Positions 16,125 through 24,632 of a DNA stretch of 64,000 bases are shown piece by piece. Below the pieces are notes generated by a model. That model did no database searches, was not told the origin of the DNA, and saw nothing but the letters and a program-made list of their open reading frames with translations. Source of the DNA: Frankia alni ACN14a (GTDB lineage: Bacteria > Actinomycetota > Actinomycetes > Frankiales > Frankiaceae); NCBI RefSeq assembly GCF_000058485.1, contig NC_008278.1, forward strand, positions 3,776,962-3,840,961, read 5' to 3'. Position 1 is the first letter of the stretch. Each line of letters begins with the position of its first letter. The translations under genes and the position numbers were made by a program.

Positions 16125-17185
16125 CGGCTCGCAGCTCCTGCAGCGTCCTGTGGCGCGGCGGCGGTCCTGCGGGCCTCGGGGCCGACCGCCGCGTCCGGGT
16201 AGAACTGCGCGGACCAGCTGCGCAGCGCGCGGAAACCGCGGGCCTCCTCGGTCGCCAGCGCCGGCGCGTCGAGGAAGGTCTGGTTGGTCCAGATGACGAT
16301 GTCGTCAGGTAGCGCCAGCTTGGCGTCGGCCATGCGCCGTTCGTAGGTTCCGTCGGCGAGGTCGCCGTCGAGCTCGTCGATCCAGTAGGTCGCGAAGATC
16401 TCCGTGCGGCCGTCCTCGACCGGCGTGGTGTTGATCGAGATGACCCGGACGCCCTCGCCCATGTGCTCGACGTTGACGCTGACGCCGGGGCCGGACCAGA
16501 GGATCTCGATCGTGTTCGCGCTGTCGGTGCGCAGCCTTCCCGCGGCGTCGAGGGCGTGCTCCGCCCAGCCGCGCCCGAAGCCGACCCGCGACCACCACTG
16601 CGGCCCCTCCACGCGTTCTTCGAGCACCACCGGGCTGCGCGAGGTGTGGTGGACGAACTGGAAGTGGTGCGGGTCGACGACGTTCTCCAGCACCATCTGC
16701 GGGTGGGCGCGCAGGTCGCGGAAGTGCTGGCGGCCCTCCACGCCGGCCGGGTGGAAACGCCGGCTCGCCGCGTGTGGCGCGTCGCCGAGTGCGTCGGGGA
16801 CCTCCCACAGCGGCTCCCGGCCGGCGGCGTCGTGCCAGACGTAGATCGTCTCGTTGCGTTCGGCCACCGTCCAGGTTCCCAGCTTCGGGCCGCGGTTGGG
16901 CCGCTCCTGGTAGGGGATCGACACGTTGCGACCCTCCGGGCTCCAGACCCAGCCGTGGAACGGGCAGCGGATGCCGTCGTCGACGACGCAGCCGCCGTGG
17001 GCCAGGCTCGCGCCGAGATGCCGGCAGTACCGGTCGTGGACACGGACCACGCCGTCGCGACCGCGGTAGGCGACGAGGTCCCGGCCGAAGTACCGCAGCG
17101 GGACGACCTGTTCCGGGCCGACGTCGACCGACCACGCCACCTGGAACCATCCGGTCAGCGCCAAATCCAAACCGTGCAGTTTCAC
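16121..17185 (-). CDS. Rieske non-haem iron oxygenase, KshA-like terminal oxygenase
   Basis: 354 residues. The [2Fe-2S] Rieske ligands are C54, H56, C74 and H77 (YCRHLG...CPFHGW); the mononuclear iron site is D171-x2-H174-x4-H179 in ENVVDPHHFQFVHH. The layout and length match the KshA/ring-hydroxylating oxygenase alpha subunits that hydroxylate steroids and other cyclic substrates with electrons from a separate reductase. No reductase or ferredoxin is in the window, so it must borrow one. GGAGG ahead of the GTG fixes the start. It is divergent from the ACAD operon at 17.5 kb with operator site 6 between. Confidence 0.92.
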   Translation of the reverse strand: MKLHGLDLALTGWFQVAWSVDVGPEQVVPLRYFGRDLVAYRGRDGVVRVHDRYCRHLGASLAHGGCVVDDGIRCPFHGWVWSPEGRNVSIPYQERPNRGPKLGTWTVAERNETIYVWHDAAGREPLWEVPDALGDAPHAASRRFHPAGVEGRQHFRDLRAHPQMVLENVVDPHHFQFVHHTSRSPVVLEERVEGPQWWSRVGFGRGWAEHALDAAGRLRTDSANTIEILWSGPGVSVNVEHMGEGVRVISINTTPVEDGRTEIFATYWIDELDGDLADGTYERRMADAKLALPDDIVIWTNQTFLDAPALATEEARGFRALRSWSAQFYPDAAVGPEARRTAAAPQDAAGAASR

Positions 17186-17517
17186 TGCCCCGACCTCCGC
17201 GTTCTCCCGGCCTGCGGGACTTCCCAGAATGAATGCACCCTACGGGGAACGGCATTCCCGGACAAGCCGACGGTCGACGGCCGCCGGGCGGCTCGCCGGC
17301 TGCTCGCCCGGTGACGTGCCGGCCTCGGTCCGCGCCGGCCCGGCGGCCGGCGCGGCGGTTTACTTCTGACGAAATCGTCAACTACGATGTGCGGGCTGGA
17401 TCGCACCCCCCGGGCCGCGGTGCGAAGCATCCCGCCGACATCGGTGCGAGCGGCGTCCCGCGGCGGCTGCGCACTCGGAGGAAACCTCATGATCGTCGCC
17501 CGCGACGAGGTCGGCTG
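17186..17517. other. Divergent region with operator site 6 and a leader ORF
   Basis: 332 bases between the Rieske gene and the ACAD operon. It contains operator site 6 (17366-17381) and a nine-codon leader ORF (17489-17518). I see no clear promoter with consensus spacing. Confidence 0.6.
17366..17381. promoter_or_regulatory. Operator site 6
   Basis: CTGACGAAATCGTCAA; the core TGACGAAATCGTCA is an inverted repeat. It lies 180 bases upstream of the Rieske start and about 137 bases upstream of the ACAD start. No -10 is well placed on either strand. Confidence 0.55.
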
Positions 17518-17518
17518 A
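17489..17518 (+). CDS. Putative nine-codon leader peptide upstream of the ACAD pair 2 operon
   Basis: ATG at 17489 follows a strong GGAGGAA at 17478-17484, encodes MIVARDEVG and stops at TGA, which shares its last base with the ATG of the next gene (TGATG). The GAGG inside it is at the right distance to serve as ribosome site for the ACAD gene. It may couple translation or be a relic of an older start. Nothing shows that the peptide itself has a function. Confidence 0.35.
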   Translation: MIVARDEVG

Positions 17519-18615
17519 TGGCCGACCCCCACGACAAGCTGCGCCGGGAGGTCCGCGCGTTCGTCGCCGAGGCCGGCATCGTGGCGCGCAACGACAGCTG
17601 GCTGCGCGGCTACGACCCCGACTTCACCCGCGAGCTCGGCCGCCGCGGCTGGATCGGCATGACCTATCCGACCGAGTACGGCGGCGGCGGGCGGTCGAAC
17701 ACCGAGCGGTTCGTCGTCACCGAGGAGCTGCTGCGCGCCGGTGCTCCGGTCACCGCGCACTGGACGGCCGACCGCCAGATCGGCCCGACGATCCTTCGGG
17801 TCGGCACCGAGGGCCAGCGCGCCGAGATCCTGCCGAAGATCTGCCGTGGCGAGGTCGTCGTCGGTCTGGGCCTGTCCGAGACCGAGGCCGGCTCGGACCT
17901 CGCCGCCGTGCGTACCCGGGCGACGGCGATCGACGGCGGCTGGTCGATCACCGGGGCGAAGGTGTGGACCACCTCGGCGCACCACGCCACCCACCTGTAC
18001 ATCCTCGCCCGCACCGGCGAGGGGGCCTCCAAGCACGAGGGCCTGACCGAGTTCCTCGTCGACGCCGACACCCCCGGCATCACCGTGCGGCCCATCCTCG
18101 ACCTCGTCGGGGAGCACCACTTCAACGAGGTGATCCTCGACGACGTGCACGTGCCCGACGACCGCGTGCTCGGCACGGTCGGCGCCGGCTGGAAGCAGGT
18201 CACCGAGCAGCTCGCCTTCGAGCGCGGCGGGGTGGAGCGCTACCTGAGCACCTACCCCGTGCTCGCCGCGATGATCCGCACCGTCGCGCGCCATCCCGAC
18301 CGGGCCGCCACCGAGCGCCTCGGCGAGCTGGCCGCGCGCCTGACCGCGTTGCGCCAGCTCGGCCTGCAGCTCGCCGGCGCCCTCGACCAGGGCGAGGCGC
18401 CGGTGCGCCTGGCCGCGGGCCTCAAGCTCGCCGGCACCCGGTTCGAGAAGGACGTCGTGGAGACCGCCCGGTACGTCCTCGACGTCTGCGAGGGCGACAC
18501 CGAGGCTCACCGGCTGCTCGTCGACGGCCTGGCCGTCGTGCCCGGTGCGTCGATCCGCGGCGGCTCGTCGGAAGTCCTGTACACCGTCATCAGCCGGGCG
18601 GAGCTGCCACGATGA
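17518..18615 (+). CDS. Acyl-CoA dehydrogenase, large subunit of pair 2
   Basis: 365 residues. ACAD motifs visible: GLGLSETEAGSDLAAVRTRA near residue 120, SITGAKVWTTSAHHATHLYI, the beta-domain HHFNEVILDDVHVP and a C-terminal PGASIRGGSSEVLYTVI loop. It is slightly short compared with the usual 380-400 residues, missing part of the N-terminal helical region. Together with the overlapping next gene (ATGA) it should form a heteromeric acyl-CoA dehydrogenase. First of five closely spaced genes (ACAD, ACAD, DUF35, thiolase, CoA-transferase), a complete oxidation-cleavage module except for hydration, which must be supplied elsewhere. Confidence 0.9.
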   Translation: MADPHDKLRREVRAFVAEAGIVARNDSWLRGYDPDFTRELGRRGWIGMTYPTEYGGGGRSNTERFVVTEELLRAGAPVTAHWTADRQIGPTILRVGTEGQRAEILPKICRGEVVVGLGLSETEAGSDLAAVRTRATAIDGGWSITGAKVWTTSAHHATHLYILARTGEGASKHEGLTEFLVDADTPGITVRPILDLVGEHHFNEVILDDVHVPDDRVLGTVGAGWKQVTEQLAFERGGVERYLSTYPVLAAMIRTVARHPDRAATERLGELAARLTALRQLGLQLAGALDQGEAPVRLAAGLKLAGTRFEKDVVETARYVLDVCEGDTEAHRLLVDGLAVVPGASIRGGSSEVLYTVISRAELPR

Positions 18616-19658
18616 TCTTCGATGCCGATCTGCGCCCCGTCGTCGACGACGTGCTCGGGGCGAACACCGACACCGCCCCCGGCGCGCTGTGGGCGCTGCT
18701 GACCGAACTCGGCTGGCCGGTCGTCGGCGTCGCCGAGGACGACGGCGGCGCCGGCGGGGATCTCGCCGCGGTCGCCGAGCTCGCCGCGGGCGTCGGGCGC
18801 CACGCCGTCGCCGTCCCCCTGATCGAGACCGGCCTGGCCGCCTGGGCGCTGGCCGGCGCCGGCCTGCCCGTCGCCGCGACCGCCGAGCGCGCCGCGGTGG
18901 CGCTGGCTCCCGCCGGCTCCGTCGAGGCCCGCCGCGACGGCGCCGACGGCGGCGACGCGGGCGACTGGATCTTTGACGGCACCGTCGCGCGCGTTCGCTG
19001 GCTGTCCGAGGTGCCCACGGTCGTGCTCGTCGTCGAGCAGGCCGACGCCACCGTCGTCGCCATCCTCGACGCCGCGGCGAGCGCCACCCCGCCCGAGCGT
19101 GACCTGGCCGACGAGCCGTCGGGGACGCTGCGCCTCGACGGCCTGCGGGTGCCCGCCGACCGCGTCGCCGCGGCCTCCGCGGGGCTCGCCGGGGACGTGC
19201 TCGACCGCGTCGCGGTGCTGCGTGCCGCGGCGATCTCCGGCGCCGTCGAGCGGGCCTGCACGCTGACCAAGGACCACGTCACCACCCGCCAGCAGTTCGG
19301 CCGGCCGCTGTCGGCGCTGCCCGCGGTGCGCCAGCTCGTCGCCGGCCTGGCCGTCGAGCGCGACCTGCTCGACGCGGCGCTCAGCGTCGCCGTGACCCGC
19401 CCGGGGCGCGGCACCGCGGCGGCGGCCCGCGCGGTGGCGGCCCGCAGCGCCGGGACGGTGGCGACGGACACCCACCAGCTGCACGGCGCGATCGGCATCA
19501 CCCAGGAGTACCCGCTGCACCTGGTGACCCGTCGGCTGTGGTCGTGGCGCGACGACGAGGGCACGCAGCGGCGCTGGGAGCGGCTGCTCGGCGACGAGGT
19601 GGTCGCCACCGGTTCGGACGAACCGCTGTGGGCGCTGGTCACCGGCGCCTCCGTCTGA
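18612..19658 (+). CDS. Acyl-CoA dehydrogenase, small subunit of pair 2
   Basis: 348 residues, ACAD fold with a weakened N-terminal half that has no SEPxAGSDLA motif. The C-terminal domain is recognisable (LTKDHVTTRQQFGRPLSALP, then TDTHQLHGAIGITQEYPLHL). As in pair 1 and pair 3 the small subunit is encoded downstream of the large one and its ATG overlaps the large subunit stop (ATGA). By analogy with ChsE1/ChsE2-type alpha2beta2 dehydrogenases it is expected to complete the active site of the partner. Short CTCGACCG-type repeats follow the stop. Confidence 0.88.
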   Translation: MIFDADLRPVVDDVLGANTDTAPGALWALLTELGWPVVGVAEDDGGAGGDLAAVAELAAGVGRHAVAVPLIETGLAAWALAGAGLPVAATAERAAVALAPAGSVEARRDGADGGDAGDWIFDGTVARVRWLSEVPTVVLVVEQADATVVAILDAAASATPPERDLADEPSGTLRLDGLRVPADRVAAASAGLAGDVLDRVAVLRAAAISGAVERACTLTKDHVTTRQQFGRPLSALPAVRQLVAGLAVERDLLDAALSVAVTRPGRGTAAAARAVAARSAGTVATDTHQLHGAIGITQEYPLHLVTRRLWSWRDDEGTQRRWERLLGDEVVATGSDEPLWALVTGASV

Positions 19659-19735
19659 CCGCTCGACCGCTCGACCGCTCCACCCGCGCACAGGCTCGAC
19701 CGCGCACAGGCTCGAAGGCTCGAAGGAGAGTGGGA

Positions 19736-20194
19736 ATGGCACAGCAGGTACCCCTGGCCGAAGATCTGTTCACCTGGCCGGCGGAGGAACCCGCCCTGAT
19801 CGGCGGCCGGTCGTCGGACGGCAAGGTCGTCTTCCCGTACCGCAGCCACAAGCTGGTCGGGGGCGTCAACGAGGAGCTGGAGCGGGTGGAGCTGCCGCGC
19901 CGCGGCACGCTCTGGACGTTCACGGGCCAGCGGTTCCGCCCGCCGTCCCCGCCCTACACCGGCGACGACACGCCGAAGACGTTCGAGCCGTTCGCGGTCG
20001 GCTACGTCGAGCTGCCCGGCGCGCTGCGGGTCGAGGCCCGGCTCACCGAGGCCGACCCCGACAAGCTGCACATCGGCCAGGAGATGGAACTGCGCATCGT
20101 CCCGTTCGGCACCGACGCCGACGGCAACCAGACCTTGATCTACGCGTTCGCCCCGGTCGGGGCCGAGGAGGGACACGGCGATGGCTCCGAGTGA
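19736..20194 (+). CDS. DUF35 OB-fold protein without the zinc-ribbon cysteines
   Basis: 152 residues. The C-terminal OB-fold is recognisable (ALRVEARLTEADPDKLHIGQ and EMELRIVPFG), but the N-terminal part, where relatives have CxxC pairs, reads GRSSDGKVVFPYRSHKL and has no cysteine. So the zinc ribbon is lost or remodelled. AAGGAG ahead of the ATG fixes the start; a longer in-frame reading from 19538 runs inside the ACAD gene and is rejected. It overlaps the next thiolase gene by 14 bases, as expected for partners made in equal amounts. Confidence 0.85.
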   Translation: MAQQVPLAEDLFTWPAEEPALIGGRSSDGKVVFPYRSHKLVGGVNEELERVELPRRGTLWTFTGQRFRPPSPPYTGDDTPKTFEPFAVGYVELPGALRVEARLTEADPDKLHIGQEMELRIVPFGTDADGNQTLIYAFAPVGAEEGHGDGSE

Positions 20195-21332
20195 CGTTGC
20201 GATCATCGGCACGGGCCTGCACCCGTTCGGGCGCTACCCCGGCAAGTCGGCGCTGGAGATGGGCGAGGACGCCGTCATCGAGGCCCTCGCCGACGCCGGG
20301 GTCGAGTGGTCGGCCATCCAGGCGCTCTACGCGGGCAGCATGGAGGTCAAGAACCCCGAGGCGATCGTCGGCCTGCTGGGCCTGACCGGCGTGCCGGGCC
20401 GGGCGGTGTTCACCGGCTGCGCGACGGGCGCGACCTCGCTGGCGATGGCGGCGCACTCCATCCGCCTCGGCGACGCCGACATCGCGATCGCCATCGGCCT
20501 GGACAAGCACCCCCGCGGCGCGTTCTCCGACCACCCGTCGGTCTCCGGCCTGCCCGGCTGGTACGGCGAGGCCGGCCTGTTCCTCACCACGCACTTCTTC
20601 GGCATGAAGATCAACCGCTACATGCACGACTTCGGTATCACCCCGATCACGCTGGCCCGGGCGGCGGCGAAGGCGTTCCGCAACGGCGCGGCGAACCCGC
20701 GGGCATGGCGGCGCACCCCGATGACCGCCGAGCAGATCCTCGAGTCGCAGTACCTGAACTACCCGCTGACCCAGTACATGTACTGCTCGCCGGACGAGGG
20801 CGCCGCCGCGGTCGTGCTCGCCCGCGCGGACCTGGCGTCGAAGTACACCGACAAGCCGATCTACCTGCGCGCCAGCACCCTGTTCTCCCGCCGCGAGGGC
20901 GCCTTCGAGCTGCTCAGCCCGTCGCTGCCGCTGGAGACGGCCCCGAGCCCCACCGTCTTCGCCTCCCAGGCCGCCTACGAGCAGGCCGGCATCGGCCCCG
21001 AGGACGTCGACGTCGCCCAGCTCCAGGACACCGACGCCGGCTCGGAGATCATCCATCTGGCCGAGAACGGCTTCTGCAAGGACGGCGAGCAGGAGACGCT
21101 GCTGGCCGAGGGTGCCACCGAGATCGGCGGGAAGCTGCCGGTCAACACCGACGGCGGGCTGCTCGCCAATGGTGAGCCGGTCGGCGCCTCCGGGCTGCGC
21201 CAGATCCACGAGCTGGTCACCCAGCTTCGCGGCCGCGCCGGGGACCGCCAGGTCGCCGGCAGTCCGCGGGTTGGCTACGCCCATCTCTACGGCGCCCCCG
21301 GCACCGCCGCCGTCACCATCCTGTCCACCTGA
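20181..21332 (+). CDS. SCP2-type thiolase-like protein, Cys kept but His motif altered
   Basis: 383 residues. The nucleophile context VFTGCATGATSLAMA puts Cys at residue 80, but the site of the usual EVHDCFT motif reads VAQLQDTDAGSEI, with no His, and the final GHP-type motif is GLLANGEPVGASG. It shares the INRYMHDFGI segment with the Ltp2-like protein at 6.9 kb. It may be a thiolase with reduced capacity, or a lyase assisted by the overlapping DUF35 protein. It belongs to the five-gene operon and probably performs the cleavage step after ACAD pair 2. Confidence 0.88.
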   Translation: MAPSDVAIIGTGLHPFGRYPGKSALEMGEDAVIEALADAGVEWSAIQALYAGSMEVKNPEAIVGLLGLTGVPGRAVFTGCATGATSLAMAAHSIRLGDADIAIAIGLDKHPRGAFSDHPSVSGLPGWYGEAGLFLTTHFFGMKINRYMHDFGITPITLARAAAKAFRNGAANPRAWRRTPMTAEQILESQYLNYPLTQYMYCSPDEGAAAVVLARADLASKYTDKPIYLRASTLFSRREGAFELLSPSLPLETAPSPTVFASQAAYEQAGIGPEDVDVAQLQDTDAGSEIIHLAENGFCKDGEQETLLAEGATEIGGKLPVNTDGGLLANGEPVGASGLRQIHELVTQLRGRAGDRQVAGSPRVGYAHLYGAPGTAAVTILST

Positions 21333-21362
21333 GCTGACTGACCCGACGACGAGGGTGATGGC

Positions 21363-22553
21363 GTGAGTGTCGGTGCTGGCATGAGTGTCGAGAGCGGGAA
21401 GCTGGCGGAGCTCGTCGAGCCGGGCAGCCGGGTGGCGCTGGCCGACGGGATCGGCGCGCCGCGGTCGGTGTCCGGCGAGCTCGCCGCCGCGGCTGCCGCG
21501 GCGGGCGGGGTGCGGCTGCTGCTCGGCTGGCTGCCCGTCGCCGACCGGGAGCTCGACCTCGCCGCCTTCGCCGACGTCCGCGCGGTGATGTCCGGCTGGG
21601 GGCTGCGTCGGCCGGTGGACGACGGGCGGGTCCGCGCGCTGCCGGTGCGGCTGTCGGCGGTGCCGTCGCTGCTGCACGGTCCGCTGCGCCCGGACCTGCT
21701 GGTCGCCACGGTCGTGCCGGCTCCCGGCGGCGGCTACGCCTTCGGTACCGAGGTGGCGTGGATGCACGCCGCGATCGCCGCCGGCGCCCGCGTCGCCGGC
21801 GTCGTCGCCCACGCCACCCCGCACTGCGACGCGGGCCCCCCGCTGCCCGCCGACCGGCTCGTCCTGGTGGGGGAGACCGACACCCCGCCGATCGCGCTGG
21901 AGTTCAGCCCCCCCGGCGACGAGCACCGGGCGATCGCCGAGCGGGTCGCCGCCCTCGTCCCCGCCGGTGCCCGGTTGCAGGTCGGGCCGGGGGCGCTCGG
22001 CGTCGCGGTGCTGGAGGCGCTGCGCACCCCCGTGCACATGGACTCGGGCCTGCTGCCCGAGGGCGTCGTCGACCTCGACCGCCGCGGCCTGCTCGCCGGC
22101 ACCCCGGTCACGACCTACCTGGCCGGCGGTCCCGGCCTGCTGGCCTGGGCGGCGGGCCGCCGGCTGCTGCATCCCATCGAGCACACCCACGACCTGGGCC
22201 GGCTGTCGAGCGGGCTGCCGTTCGTCGCGGTGAACACCGCGATCGAGCTTGACGAGCAGGGCCAGGTCAACGTGGAGGGCTTCCCTGGCGCGACCGTCGG
22301 CGGCGTCGGCGGCCACGCCGACTACGCCGCCGCCGGCGCCCGCTCGCCCGGCGGCCTGTCCATCATCGCCATGCCGGCGACCCACCGCGGCCGCCCCACC
22401 CTCGTCGAGCGTCTGTCGGCCCCCGTGAGCACCCCCGGCCACGACGTCGACGTCGTCGTCACCGAACACGGCACCGCCGACCTGCGCGGCCTGGACCGCC
22501 GCGAACGCGCCGCCGCCCTCCACCACCTCTGGGACCGCCCGGCGTCATCCTGA
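21363..22553 (+). CDS. Acetyl-CoA hydrolase/4-hydroxybutyrate CoA-transferase family protein
   Basis: 396 residues of the two-domain class I CoA-transferase fold: a first half with the VPAPGGGYAFGTEVAWMHAA segment, the GPGALGVAVLEAL helix, and the C-terminal HGTADLRGLDRRERAAALHH motif. The segment that carries the catalytic Glu (HxEM type) reads HMDSGLLPEGVVDL, with Asp rather than Glu, so transferase activity is uncertain. It closes the five-gene operon and could recycle CoA from a cleaved product to a new acid. The GTG start follows a GAGG; an ATG six codons in is the alternative. Confidence 0.85.
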   Translation: MSVGAGMSVESGKLAELVEPGSRVALADGIGAPRSVSGELAAAAAAAGGVRLLLGWLPVADRELDLAAFADVRAVMSGWGLRRPVDDGRVRALPVRLSAVPSLLHGPLRPDLLVATVVPAPGGGYAFGTEVAWMHAAIAAGARVAGVVAHATPHCDAGPPLPADRLVLVGETDTPPIALEFSPPGDEHRAIAERVAALVPAGARLQVGPGALGVAVLEALRTPVHMDSGLLPEGVVDLDRRGLLAGTPVTTYLAGGPGLLAWAAGRRLLHPIEHTHDLGRLSSGLPFVAVNTAIELDEQGQVNVEGFPGATVGGVGGHADYAAAGARSPGGLSIIAMPATHRGRPTLVERLSAPVSTPGHDVDVVVTEHGTADLRGLDRRERAAALHHLWDRPASS

Positions 22554-22803
22554 TCTCCGCGTGCCCGAATTCCTCTGGTGGGTTCGGCGTCCGGTTTGGC
22601 GCTGAAGTAGGACCCGGATGGTCCGTTCCCACGCAGGCCTCTCGCACCGGCCGGCCGACCCCGACCCGGATCGGCGGAGATGACCGAGACGCCACAGCAG
22701 TGACCGGGACGAGCTCGCCCGAGCATCAGACAAGGCCCGAGCGCAGCGCCAGCCGCAGCGGAACCGACGCAATCACGCGCCCGCCCTGCGGCGCAGGCAC
22801 GAT

Positions 22804-22838
22804 GACCGTGACGCGGTTCCGCGGAACACCAAGATCGT
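22804..22838. repeat. 35-bp dispersed palindromic repeat, copy 1
   Basis: Matches 42957-42991 in 33 of 35 positions. The core GCGGTTCCGCGGAAC contains the perfect 12-bp palindrome GTTCCGCGGAAC, and the right side reads ACCAAGATCGT. Confidence 0.8.
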
Positions 22839-22847
22839 CTTTGGGGT

Positions 22848-22889
22848 GCCGGCTTGGTTGCCGGCCACGCCGCCGGCTTGGTCGCCGGC
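22848..22889. repeat. Two direct copies of an 18-bp hairpin
   Basis: GCCGGCTTGGTTGCCGGC at 22848 and GCCGGCTTGGTCGCCGGC at 22872. Each is a GCCGGC-N6-GCCGGC hairpin; the 24-bp period gives a compact structured element. Confidence 0.75.
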
Positions 22890-23133
22890 GTGGCTTCCAG
22901 GCGCCGTTGCGGGTCTGCCGCCGGCTGGTGCGGGTTCCGCGGCATTCCATGTTCGGACGCCCTGATGCCCTGATGCCCGGACGCCGTGCTGCAAGCCGGG
23001 TTCCGTGTCCGGGGCGGGGGTGCGGGTCGGTCGCGGCGGTGTGTGGGCGTTGCCGCCTGGTTGATCTTGGTGGGTTTTTGTCGGTGGGGGGTGGGACGAT
23101 GTTCGAGTCCTGTTCGACGACACCCCTGGCCCG

Positions 23134-24609
23134 GTGATCATGATGGCTGTTCCTGTGTTCCCCGTTTCCGCCGATCCTGCCGCCTCCTCGGCGCTGGGGG
23201 TGGATGTGGAGTCGGCGTCGTTGGGGGAGGTGGAGGAGGTGATCTGCCGGTGGGCGGGGCGGATCGCGGCGGCGACGTGTGCCTGGCTGCTGGCGGTGGC
23301 GGCGTTCGATCGGCGCCAGGGCTGGTCGGGGATGGGGCTGGGGTCGTGTGCGCACTGGTTGTCGTGGCGGTGCGGGATCGGTCTGCGCACCGCGCGGGAG
23401 CAGGTGGCGACCGGGCATGCGTTGGAGCGTCTGCCGGCGATCCGGGCCGCGTTCGCCGCGGGCACCCTGTCGTATGCGAAGGTCCGGGCGGTGACCCGGA
23501 TTGCCGACGAGCATTCCGAGCAGGCGTGGTTGACCCATGCCCGGTTCTGCACCGCCGGGCAGATCGAGCGGCTGGTGCGTTGCGCCCGGCAGGCCCGCGG
23601 GCAGGAGAAGACCCGCCGGTCGGCGCCGCGGCTGGGGTGGCAGTACGACGACGACGGGATGCTGCGGGTGAGCGCGGTGCTTTCCCCGGACGACGGTGCC
23701 CGGCTGATCGCGGCGTTGGACGCGGCCCGGGCCGGCCTCGACACCACCACCCCCCTCGACTCCCCCGGTGATGCCGAGGCCGGTGAGGTGCCGGCGGACG
23801 GGGAGAGTGTGGTCCGGGCGCGGGATCGTAGGCGGGACGCCGAGGCGCTCGTCGCGTTGGCCGACGGGTTCCTCGACCGGCAGGCACCCGGGCTGACGGC
23901 CCCCGAGCACACCCTGACCGTCCACCTGACCACGACCCTGCCCGACACCACCGCCAGCCCCGACACCACCGCCAGCCCCGACGGCACGGCCAGCGGCGGC
24001 GAGGACAGCACCCCGGCCAGGGCAGCAGATGGTGGCGCCGCGGGGCCGGTGGGGATGGCGCGGATCGGGATCGGGGCGTGGGCGCAGGTCGACGGGGGGA
24101 TCGGGCTGTCCCGGCAGGTCGTGGCACGCCTGGGCTGTGACGGGTTCCTGCGCGGCCTGGTCACCGACCCCGACGGCAACAACCCGCTGCACCTGGGCCG
24201 GCGGCAGCGTCACCCCGGCCAGCGGCTGCGTGACGCCGTCTACGCCCGCGACCACGGCCACTGCCAGTACCCCGGCTGCGGACACACCCGCTTCCTGCAG
24301 ATCCACCACCTCACCGAATGGACCCGGGGCGGTGACACCGACATCGACCGGCTACTGCTGATCTGCTCGGCCCATCATCGGGCCGTCCACGACGACGACA
24401 TCCGCCTCGACCGCGCCCCCGACGGCACCGTCACCGCCCGCACCGCCGACGGCCGGGTCCTCACCGCCGCCCCACCCCTGCTGCCCGGACCCGAACCCGC
24501 CAGCAGACTCGCCCACGCCACCCGCCACATCACCCCCACCGCCATCCACACCCCCGACGGCGGCCGACTCAGCCTCATCGACTCGATCCACGCCCTCCTC
24601 AACCCCTGA
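23134..24609 (+). CDS. DUF222/13E12-repeat family protein with C-terminal HNH nuclease domain
   Basis: 491 residues. An N-terminal DUF222 region (about residues 20-180, rich in ALERLPAIRAAFAAGTLSYA-type helices) is followed by a variable Thr/Pro/Asp linker with TTASPD repeats near residue 270 and an HNH domain at about 375-430: CQYPGCGHTRFLQIHHL...CSAHHRAVH. The two CxxC/CxxH zinc pairs and the HH pair are present, but the mid-motif Asn (usually TDLDN) reads TDIDR, which may affect cutting. The family is multicopy in actinobacteria and linked to the REP13E12 mobile elements of mycobacteria. Third codon positions switch from mainly G to mainly C along the gene. Palindromic repeats flank it. 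Confidence 0.9.
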   Translation: MIMMAVPVFPVSADPAASSALGVDVESASLGEVEEVICRWAGRIAAATCAWLLAVAAFDRRQGWSGMGLGSCAHWLSWRCGIGLRTAREQVATGHALERLPAIRAAFAAGTLSYAKVRAVTRIADEHSEQAWLTHARFCTAGQIERLVRCARQARGQEKTRRSAPRLGWQYDDDGMLRVSAVLSPDDGARLIAALDAARAGLDTTTPLDSPGDAEAGEVPADGESVVRARDRRRDAEALVALADGFLDRQAPGLTAPEHTLTVHLTTTLPDTTASPDTTASPDGTASGGEDSTPARAADGGAAGPVGMARIGIGAWAQVDGGIGLSRQVVARLGCDGFLRGLVTDPDGNNPLHLGRRQRHPGQRLRDAVYARDHGHCQYPGCGHTRFLQIHHLTEWTRGGDTDIDRLLLICSAHHRAVHDDDIRLDRAPDGTVTARTADGRVLTAAPPLLPGPEPASRLAHATRHITPTAIHTPDGGRLSLIDSIHALLNP

Positions 24610-24632
24610 TTCGGGACAGACCCCGACGCCGA

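Larger units (their letters stand above)
22554..23133. other. Gene-free region with palindromic repeats upstream of the DUF222/HNH gene
   Basis: 580 bases. It contains a 35-bp dispersed repeat centred on a GTTCCGCGGAAC palindrome (22804-22838), two 24-bp-spaced hairpins (22848-22889), and a decayed GTTCCGCGG half-copy near 22940. No convincing coding sequence or RNA gene is seen. Confidence 0.65.

Noticed and set aside
17186-17517. Longer ACAD start at 17233
   Set aside because: The extension contains the operator region and an Arg/Pro-rich stretch unlike ACADs; ATG 17518 is preceded by GAGG.
20043-22526. 827-codon open frame on the minus strand opposite the thiolase and CoA-transferase genes
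   Set aside because: Its product is a run of Gly, Arg, Ala, Asp and Gln without any domain; it mirrors real genes in very GC-rich DNA, where antisense frames stay open by chance. Similar long antisense frames elsewhere (for example 1016-2716, 35596-38421, 40632-42908) were dropped for the same reason.
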